This document shows positions 57,945-64,000 of a DNA stretch of 64,000 nt, one piece after another. The DNA is taken from positions 1,426,001-1,490,000 of the forward strand of contig NZ_CP019420.1 of assembly GCF_001984215.1 (NCBI RefSeq), read 5' to 3'. The translations under genes were made by a program, and so were the position numbers. The stretch's first letter is position 1. Every line of letters starts with the position of its first letter. The notes below the pieces were generated by a model. It was not told where the DNA came from. It ran no database searches and worked only from the letters and a program-made list of their open reading frames with translations. Source of the DNA: Mycobacterium sp. MS1601. Lineage in GTDB: Bacteria; Actinomycetota; Actinomycetes; Mycobacteriales; Mycobacteriaceae.

Positions 57945-58804
57945 GCCATCTCCCGTTCGTGCGTCAATCTCCCCGAGGCCACCGTCATCGCCTCCTCCAA
58001 CGCCACGGCACAGAGCCGCTTCGAGTACGCCACGTCGTCGGTTGACGGTTCGGTCTGCGCAGCCCACTCGGCGGCCAGATGTTCCCAGAGCGCAGCTGAC
58101 GGCTGCTCCCCGACAGCTCCGGTGAACAACAATGGCCGATCAGCGGCGTTGAGCACCGCGGCCCGCAGCCCCGCGACTCTCCCGGCGGTGTCCAGTGTCA
58201 ACACCGCACCCGCGCCTGCCATGCCGTAATCGCCGTGCTGATGGGCATATTCGACAAATCCCCAACTCTGCTCCGGCTTGATCGCGGGCAGTGAGATCCA
58301 CGTGATCATCTCGTCGGGTTCGAGCGAGTTGGTGTAGAAGGACACAAACATGTCCTCGGCGGCCACCTCCCGGCGCCCTCGGGCCGCCGACTCGACGTGA
58401 CAGGTTGCGCCCAACACCAGTGCAGCCAACGGCATCTCGGCGGCCGGGTCGGCGTGCGCGATGGAGCCGCCGATAGTGCCGCGGTTGCGGATGCCGACGT
58501 GGCCGATGTAACCAGCGGCATCTGCCAACAGTGGTGTGCGCGCGGCGATCAGCGGATCGGTCTCCACCGTCCGGTGCGTCACCATGGCGCCGAGGATCAA
58601 GTCATCGGTGTCGTCGAAGATGCGGGTGAGCTCGGGCAGGCCGCCGAGGTCGATCACTGCGCCCGGCCGGGCCAGGCGAAGATTCATCAGCGTCAGCAGC
58701 GACTGCCCACCCGCCAGCATTTTCGCATCCGGTTGCCCGGCAAGCAGTTCCAGAGCCTGCGCCACGGTTTCGGGGCGATGATAAGAGAACTCCGCCGGTT
58801 TCAT
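57941..58804 (-). CDS. Molybdenum hydroxylase, FAD subunit
   Basis: A 287-residue FAD-binding subunit. FSYHRPETVAQALELLAG, AKMLAGGQSLLTLMNLRLAR (pyrophosphate binding) and GIRNRGTIGGSIAHADPAAE are the two standard FAD motifs of the CoxM/XdhB family. Start overlaps the large subunit stop by four bases. Confidence 0.92.
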   Translation of the reverse strand: MKPAEFSYHRPETVAQALELLAGQPDAKMLAGGQSLLTLMNLRLARPGAVIDLGGLPELTRIFDDTDDLILGAMVTHRTVETDPLIAARTPLLADAAGYIGHVGIRNRGTIGGSIAHADPAAEMPLAALVLGATCHVESAARGRREVAAEDMFVSFYTNSLEPDEMITWISLPAIKPEQSWGFVEYAHQHGDYGMAGAGAVLTLDTAGRVAGLRAAVLNAADRPLLFTGAVGEQPSAALWEHLAAEWAAQTEPSTDDVAYSKRLCAVALEEAMTVASGRLTHEREMA

Positions 58805-61146
58805 GCGATCGCCCTGGCAGCGTCGAGTTCCCGGCACAGCGCGCCGGTGTTGATGGGGGTGGCGGTCACGTGGAATCCCGTGCCCAGTGCGTCGTCGACC
58901 GCACTGGCCACCGCGGCGTAGACGGCGATGGTGCCGCTCTCCCCCGCACCGCGCACACCGATCGGGTTGACTGGGGTGTCGACGTGCAGATGCCGCACCG
59001 CCACGCGCGGCATATCGGTGGACAGCGGCAGATGGTAGGCCGCGAATGTCGTCGACAACGGTTGTCCGGCAGGCGAGTAGCTCCACTGCTCGAACAGTGC
59101 GCCGCCCACACCCTGGGCCACACCGCCCACCACCTGGCCTTCGACCACCTTGGGATTGATCTCACGCCCACCCTCGTGTGCCACCGCGTATCGCAGCACG
59201 GTGACGATGCCGGTGCGCCGATGCACCCCGAGGATGACGGCGTGCACACCCATGGTCCAGGTCACCGTCGGCGGACGGAAGACCGCTGTCACATCCAGGG
59301 CGCCGCCGCCTTCCATACCGCCACCCACGGCCTGCGACTGCGCGAGCTCACGCCAGCCGATGCTGCGGTCACCGGCGGTGAACACTCCGCGGGCGTAGCC
59401 GACTCCCGACGACACCCCGAGTACCGCTGCGGCCCGGACGGTGGCCAGCTCGACGAGTTCGCCTGCCGCCTGGTGGATTGCCGAGCCGGACAGGATGGCT
59501 GACCGGCTGGCGAAGGTACCCACCCCTTCGGGTAGCCGCTCGGTGTCGGCGGGCACGTAGCGCACCATGTCCAGCGGCACCGCCAACGCGTCGGCGGCCA
59601 CCTGGGCAAAGACGGTTTCGTGCGCCTGCCCGGCACTGGCAGCTCCCGAGGTGACTTCGAACTCGCCGCTGTGCAGTACCCGGATGCGGGCGGTCTCGTG
59701 CGGGCCGCGACCGGTGGCCTCGAGGTAACTCGACAGCCCGTATCCGATGGCGTGATCCGGGTATTCGGCGGCCATCAGTTCCACCTCCGACGGCGGCAGT
59801 TCGTCCATGACCGATTCCAGACAGGCGAGGTAGTCGGCGCCGTCGTAGACGACGGGCACCCCGTCGCGGTACGGAATGGGCCGCGAATAGGGCAGATCCG
59901 CGTCGGTCAGCAGATTGCGCCGCCGGATCTCGGCGGTGCTGATACCGAGTTCGGCTGCCGCGGCGTCGAGGCTGCGCTCGAGAGCGAACGTCGCTTCGGG
60001 TCGGCCTGCGCCGCGGTACTGAGCCACCAGGGTCTTGTTGGTGAGCGCAGCGCGACCCGAGATATGGGCGGCGGGAACGCGGTACGGCCCCAACAGGTGG
60101 ATCGCGGTGTTGGCGACGATGCCGGCCACCCACAAGCTGCCCGCGCCGATGTCGACCAGGAAGTGGTCCTCCCAGGCCATGATGTGTCCGTCGCTGTCGA
60201 CGGCGAGCCGGGTGCGGTGCAGCTGATCGCGGCCCTGTGCGCTGGCCGCGAGGTGTTCCTGACGGTCCTCCACCCAGATCACGGCGTAGCCGGTCTGCCG
60301 GGCCAGCACCGCCATCACGATCTCTTCGCTGTACACGTTGGCTTTGGTGCCGAAGCCTCCGCCGACGTCGGGCACCACGACCTTGACCTCGTGGGTGGCC
60401 CAACCGGTGACCCCACAGATGGCCTTGCGCACCATGTGGGGTACCTGGGTGGAGGTAGCGAGCTCGAGTTGACCTCGGCGCGAGTCGAACTCGGCACGCA
60501 CACCTCGGCACTCCAGCGGAATCGCACCGTGCCGACCCATCCGGTAGGTACCCGTGACAACCCGGTGCGCCGCGTCCATGGCCGCGTCGGGATCACCGAA
60601 CGAGTACTCCAGGCTGGCCGCCTCGTTGGTGGACAGATGGTCGAACAGCACCGGGCTGTCCGGGGTCAGTGCATGTTCGACGTCGGTGACCACGGGCAGG
60701 GGCGCGTACTGCACCTCCACTGCCTCCAGGGCGTCCTCGGCCCGGTAGCGATCCTCGGCGATCACCACCGCTATCGGCTGGCCTACGTAGTGCACCCGGT
60801 CGGCGGCCAGGATCGGCAGGCGCTGCTCGGCCAGCACACAGTTGGTGGCATCGCTGAACTCGGCCTCTGGACGGGTGAGCAACGGGATCGGTACACCGTC
60901 GAGACCCAGATCGGCCGCGGTGAACACCCCCAGCACACCCGGCATCTGGCTTGCGCGGGTACCGTCGATCCGCTCGATGCGGGCATGGGCCTCGCTGGAG
61001 CGGACGAACACCACGTGGTGTGCACCGGCGGCCTGATCGGCGAGGAACTGCCCGCGCCCGGCGAGCAGCCGCTGGTCTTCACGCCGTGGTATCGACTGGC
61101 CGATGTATCCGTCCGACTGCCCACTCAATGGATTCGTTTCTCCCAC
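58801..61146 (-). CDS. Molybdenum hydroxylase, large molybdopterin subunit
   Basis: A 781-residue Mo-binding subunit (CoxL/XdhC-type). GRGQFLADQAAGAHHVVFVR, VGQPIAVVIAEDRYRAEDAL, VPDVGGGFGTKANVYSEEIV, AQYRGAGRPEATFALERSLD and PIGVRGAGESGTIAVYAAV, with the final GAGESG carrying the active-site Glu. The AYRGAGRPE loop lacks the S-selanyl Cys of true CO dehydrogenases, so it hydroxylates an organic substrate (purine, nicotinate-like or aldehyde). GTG 61146 overlaps the permease stop by 22 bases. Confidence 0.9.
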   Translation of the reverse strand: MGETNPLSGQSDGYIGQSIPRREDQRLLAGRGQFLADQAAGAHHVVFVRSSEAHARIERIDGTRASQMPGVLGVFTAADLGLDGVPIPLLTRPEAEFSDATNCVLAEQRLPILAADRVHYVGQPIAVVIAEDRYRAEDALEAVEVQYAPLPVVTDVEHALTPDSPVLFDHLSTNEAASLEYSFGDPDAAMDAAHRVVTGTYRMGRHGAIPLECRGVRAEFDSRRGQLELATSTQVPHMVRKAICGVTGWATHEVKVVVPDVGGGFGTKANVYSEEIVMAVLARQTGYAVIWVEDRQEHLAASAQGRDQLHRTRLAVDSDGHIMAWEDHFLVDIGAGSLWVAGIVANTAIHLLGPYRVPAAHISGRAALTNKTLVAQYRGAGRPEATFALERSLDAAAAELGISTAEIRRRNLLTDADLPYSRPIPYRDGVPVVYDGADYLACLESVMDELPPSEVELMAAEYPDHAIGYGLSSYLEATGRGPHETARIRVLHSGEFEVTSGAASAGQAHETVFAQVAADALAVPLDMVRYVPADTERLPEGVGTFASRSAILSGSAIHQAAGELVELATVRAAAVLGVSSGVGYARGVFTAGDRSIGWRELAQSQAVGGGMEGGGALDVTAVFRPPTVTWTMGVHAVILGVHRRTGIVTVLRYAVAHEGGREINPKVVEGQVVGGVAQGVGGALFEQWSYSPAGQPLSTTFAAYHLPLSTDMPRVAVRHLHVDTPVNPIGVRGAGESGTIAVYAAVASAVDDALGTGFHVTATPINTGALCRELDAARAIA

Positions 61147-61898
61147 TGCCACAATGCAATCGAGATCACGAACGACACGGTGATCAACAGCAGGATCGTG
61201 GCGACCATCGATGGATACTCGCCATGACTGTAGGACTGCAGCACCACCCGCCCCAACCCGCGCCTGGTGGCGAAGAACTCCGAGAGCACCACACCCACCA
61301 CCGCCAGGCTGACCGCCAGCCGGATACCGGTGAGCAGCGGACGCCGGATCGCCGGGAAGATGATGTACACCAGCCGCTGCCAGGCATTTGCCTGCACCGA
61401 CTTGGCCAGTTTCCAATAGACCTTGGGGATCTCCTGCACGCCGGTGGAGACGTTGATCAGCACCGGGAACAGCGCGAACAGCACGCCCATCACCACTTTG
61501 GAACCCGACAGCGAGAAGATAGGGAGCAGAACGGGATACAGCACGATCTTCGGAATGCCGTTGAGCATGATCAGCGTCGGCTCGAAGATCAGCCGCAGCT
61601 TCTCCGACAGACCCAGCAGCAAGCCCAGGCCGCCGCCGATGGCGGTGCCGATGACGAATGCCAGCACCACAGACTGCGCGGTGACCTGCATGTCGAACAG
61701 GTAGGCCGAGTTCGTCAGGTTCTGCAGCAGCACGGTGATGGTGGCTGCCGGCGACGGGATGACGAACGTCAGTCCGGAGACGATCTCCCAGATCAAGACC
61801 ATCACCGCGGCCAAGGCCACGGACCCGAAGAGCTGGCCGCCGAGGAAGGTGCGGACGCGGCGGGAGGCGAGTGACGGTGGCGCTACCGCGGATGTCAC
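61125..61898 (-). CDS. ABC transporter permease (SsuC/TauC-like), second
   Basis: A 257-residue permease with six helices and the EAA-type loop KVYWKLAKSVQANAWQRLVY ... IIFPAIRRPLLTGIRLAVSL. GTG 61898 overlaps the stop of the other permease (GTGA); a longer form from 61958 is open. With the neighbour genes it forms a nitrate/sulfonate/taurine/aromatic-type importer. Confidence 0.88.
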   Translation of the reverse strand: MTSAVAPPSLASRRVRTFLGGQLFGSVALAAVMVLIWEIVSGLTFVIPSPAATITVLLQNLTNSAYLFDMQVTAQSVVLAFVIGTAIGGGLGLLLGLSEKLRLIFEPTLIMLNGIPKIVLYPVLLPIFSLSGSKVVMGVLFALFPVLINVSTGVQEIPKVYWKLAKSVQANAWQRLVYIIFPAIRRPLLTGIRLAVSLAVVGVVLSEFFATRRGLGRVVLQSYSHGEYPSMVATILLLITVSFVISIALWQWEKRIH

Positions 61899-62740
61899 AG
61901 GTTCCGTCCTTTCAGCAGCACCCGCTCGAGCAGTGCCAGGAGCACAGTGAGCAGACACGAGAACATCAGCACGACGACGATGTAGGCGAACATCGCTGTG
62001 TTGTCGAAGGTTTCATAGAGATACCGGATGCGGTAGCCCAGACCTGCCTGCGCGGTGGTGAACTCCATGGCGATGGTGCCGATCAGGGCGTACACCACGG
62101 CCAGCCGCAGGCCGGCGACGATGAACGGACCTGCCGCCGGGATGGCGACGGAGAACAAGACCTGGCGTGGTGAGGCGTTCAGTGAGCGCGCCAGCTTCAT
62201 GTACACCGGCCGCATGCCCTTGAGACCGACGGTGGTGTTCAGTGCCATCGGGATGGCCGCCATGATGGTGGCCAGGATGATCACCGACATGGCATTGATA
62301 CCGACGAGCACGATCATCACCGGGTAGAACAGCACCAGCGGCACCGCGTAGAACGACACCAGGTACGGCTCGAAGATCCGGCCGATGTAGGGCAGCTTCC
62401 AGAACGTCAGGCCCGCGGCCAGGCCCGCCACGGCGCCGAACACCAGCGACACGGCCACCTCCACGCCCGTGCGTGCGGCGTCATCCCAGAACTGGGGCAG
62501 CGCCATCTGGGTGGCCAGCTCGGCGAAAACGGTTGACGGAGCGGGTAACACACTCTCGTTCCACAGACCGGCGCGCACCCCGATCTCGCAGACCGCGATG
62601 AACGCCACGATCAGCCCGACGGTGGACAGTGCGCTCAGCGCGCCCTTGCTGATCCCGCGCTTGCGCGGCGCCGGTGCGGGCTGGTGCGCCGGCAACGTCT
62701 CGGCCGGGAGGTCGTCGGTAGCGACGTACGAGGAGGTCAT
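61895..62740 (-). CDS. ABC transporter permease (SsuC/TauC-like), first
   Basis: A 281-residue permease: a cytosolic N-terminal 30 residues, then six helices and the EAA loop PVYMKLARSLNASPRQVLFS, VAIPAAGPFIVAGLRLAVVY. ATG 62740 overlaps the ATPase gene stop by four bases. Two different permease genes rather than one suggest a heterodimeric channel. Confidence 0.88.
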   Translation of the reverse strand: MTSSYVATDDLPAETLPAHQPAPAPRKRGISKGALSALSTVGLIVAFIAVCEIGVRAGLWNESVLPAPSTVFAELATQMALPQFWDDAARTGVEVAVSLVFGAVAGLAAGLTFWKLPYIGRIFEPYLVSFYAVPLVLFYPVMIVLVGINAMSVIILATIMAAIPMALNTTVGLKGMRPVYMKLARSLNASPRQVLFSVAIPAAGPFIVAGLRLAVVYALIGTIAMEFTTAQAGLGYRIRYLYETFDNTAMFAYIVVVLMFSCLLTVLLALLERVLLKGRNL

Positions 62741-63537
62741 GTCGCGGCGGTCTCCTGTTGCTTGAACCCGCGCATGGATTCGGCCTGCAGCGAACTCCAG
62801 ATCCGGTTGTGCAGATCGTTGAACTGCGGCGTGGAGACCACGCTGGCATCGCGGTTCTCGGGCAGGTCGATGTCGACCACATCGATGATGGTGCCCGGGC
62901 GGTACGACATCACCCAGACCTGTTGCGACAACAGGATCGCCTCGGAGATGTCGTGGGTGACGAAGACGATGGTCTGGTTGGTGCGTGCCCAGATCTGGCG
63001 TACCTCGGCGCCGAGGAACAGTCGGGTCTGCTGATCGAGTGCCGCGAACGGCTCGTCCATCAGCACCACCTCCGGCTGCACCGCCAGCGTGCGGGCCAGG
63101 GCCACCCGCTGGCGCATACCGCCGGACAACTGCGATGGGTAGGACTTCTCGAAGCCGGCCAGCCCCACCAGATCGATGGCGTCCTTGGCCCGCTTGCGCT
63201 GCTCGGCCTTGTCGACGCCGATCATCTGCATGGCGAACCGGACGTTCTCCTCGACGGTGCGCCACGGCAACGTCGAATCCTCCTGGAAGACAACACCGAT
63301 CTTCGGGTCGGGTCCGGTGACCGGTTTACCCGCCACGCTGACCGATCCGGAGGACGCCTTCTGCAACCCGGCGATCACCGCGAGCAGTGTCGACTTACCG
63401 CAGCCGCTGGGGCCGACGATCGACACGAAACTGGCGTGTGGCACCTGTTGGGTGACGTTCTTGACAGCGGTCACGGTGGCCGCCGCGGTCTCGAAGACAA
63501 CGGATACGTCGTCCATCTGAATGCCTTGCGGCTGCAT
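62737..63537 (-). CDS. ABC transporter ATP-binding protein (TauB/SsuB-like)
   Basis: A 266-residue ATPase: VGPSGCGKSTLLAVIAGL (Walker A), GVVFQEDSTLPWRTVEENV (Q-loop), PSQLSGGMRQRVALARTLA (signature), VVLMDEPFAALDQQTR (Walker B/D-loop), FVTHDISEAILLSQQ (H-loop). Typical of nitrate/taurine/sulfonate importers. Confidence 0.92.
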   Translation of the reverse strand: MQPQGIQMDDVSVVFETAAATVTAVKNVTQQVPHASFVSIVGPSGCGKSTLLAVIAGLQKASSGSVSVAGKPVTGPDPKIGVVFQEDSTLPWRTVEENVRFAMQMIGVDKAEQRKRAKDAIDLVGLAGFEKSYPSQLSGGMRQRVALARTLAVQPEVVLMDEPFAALDQQTRLFLGAEVRQIWARTNQTIVFVTHDISEAILLSQQVWVMSYRPGTIIDVVDIDLPENRDASVVSTPQFNDLHNRIWSSLQAESMRGFKQQETAAT

Positions 63538-63584
63538 GCTTTTCTCCGATCATCGGCGATGCGATCAGGCTGGGGACAGCCGCG

Positions 63585-64000
63585 TCACAGGGTGGCGCGG
63601 GCGTCCTCGGGCAGGTACTGCTGGTCCAGCACGGTGGCCCAGTCGATTGGCTCGGTGATCTGACCGGCACCGACCATCAGGTTGGAGAGATTCTCCAGAC
63701 CGTCCTTGTCGACCGTCAGCGAGTACCCCTTGGCCAGGTCCGGGGTGGCTGCCAGCGATGCTTTCATGACCTCTTCGCTGACGCCGACCAGCGGGGCAAT
63801 CTCGGCGGCGGCGGCGTCCGGCTCGGCGACCACCCATTCGTTGAGGCGGTCAGCCACCTCGAAGAAGGCCTTGAGGTTGTCCGGGTTGGCTTCGGCGTAG
63901 TCGTTGTTGACCGCCACCAGATCGGCGGGCAGATCGCCCAGGATGTCGCGGGCGTTGACCAGAACCTCGGCGTTCTCCTCGGCTTCCTTGGCCGCGATGA
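63585..64000 (-). CDS. ABC transporter substrate-binding protein, C-terminal part
   Basis: The gene runs off the window, so only the last 138 codons are visible: NNDYAEANPDNLKAFFEVAD, AAAEIAPLVGVSEEVMKASL, GLENLSNLMVGAGQITEPID and YLPEDARATL. This is the usual end of SsuA/NMT1-type periplasmic binding proteins. It would be first in the operon and define the substrate of the importer and the molybdenum hydroxylase. Confidence 0.85.
   Translation of the reverse strand, partial: IAAKEAEENAEVLVNARDILGDLPADLVAVNNDYAEANPDNLKAFFEVADRLNEWVVAEPDAAAAEIAPLVGVSEEVMKASLAATPDLAKGYSLTVDKDGLENLSNLMVGAGQITEPIDWATVLDQQYLPEDARATL

Noticed and set aside
58801..61146. Aerobic CO dehydrogenase (form I CoxL)
   Set aside because: The active-site loop reads YRGAGRPE without the AYXCSFR-type cysteine needed for the Mo-Cu site.

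Overview
This window is a high-GC actinobacterial chromosome segment that almost certainly comes from a fast-growing, environmental Mycobacterium (Mycolicibacterium). The evidence is gene order and protein families. A SigK/RskA operon matches M. tuberculosis Rv0449c-Rv0444c, and a block matches Rv0904c-Rv0910 (accD3, echA6, Rv0906, Rv0907, ctpE, antitoxin/toxin). There are also DosR/DosS, F420-dependent Fgd1, a TopoM-type second type II topoisomerase, and a nitrogen-starvation/nitrilase cluster laid out like M. smegmatis MSMEG_0565-0572.

Layout. 1-3.8 kb: an SDR tail, three tandem small secreted Cys-pair proteins, an Nramp Mn transporter, a gamma-glutamylcyclotransferase/poly-gamma-glutamate hydrolase fusion and an ANTAR protein. 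3.8-9.25 kb: the sigK operon, preceded by a good SigK promoter; its DUF1365 gene is frameshifted. 9.2-15.4 kb: a YbdK-like ligase, an F420 oxidoreductase, a CsbD protein and tRNA-Arg(CCT). A gene-poor, partly degraded stretch follows, with a glycoside hydrolase, an hsp20 remnant and a MerR/HspR-like regulator. 15.4-25.3 kb: a complete Nit1C cluster (nitB, nitrilase nitC, radical SAM, GNAT-AIR synthase fusion, flavoenzyme) plus three extra members: a glycosyltransferase, an AMP-forming ligase and a second nitrilase-fold protein without the catalytic cysteine. An XRE regulator lies upstream. 25.4-34 kb: SDR, YchJ, TopoM subunits, an HNH remnant, a Pif1-like helicase fused to DnaQ-like and BRCT regions, and a GAF-ANTAR protein.

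34.5-41 kb: an ABC-F ATPase behind a leader ORF and a Shine-Dalgarno-sequestering hairpin, a cupin, a 61-bp tandem array, a BKACE enzyme, VOC and amidohydrolase proteins, and a degenerate phosphoketolase-like protein. 41-45.3 kb: dosR-dosS with a DosR box, a fatty-acid methyltransferase and a toxin/antitoxin-like pair. 45.3-52.7 kb: ctpE to accD3 (accD3 is frameshifted). 52.8-64 kb: fgd1 with unusual codon use, an enamidase-like amidohydrolase, a DUF1338 dioxygenase, a FUSC protein, a three-subunit molybdenum hydroxylase and a SsuABC/TauABC-like transporter. Together the last set looks like an uptake and oxidation module for an N-heterocyclic or aromatic substrate.

The most interesting unexplained items are: the Cys-less nitrilase paralogue inside Nit1C; the ABC-F leader/attenuator; the phosphoketolase-like protein sharing a DosR box with dosR; the helicase fusion with a coding repeat related to a distant intergenic array; and two single-base frameshifts, both at homopolymers.
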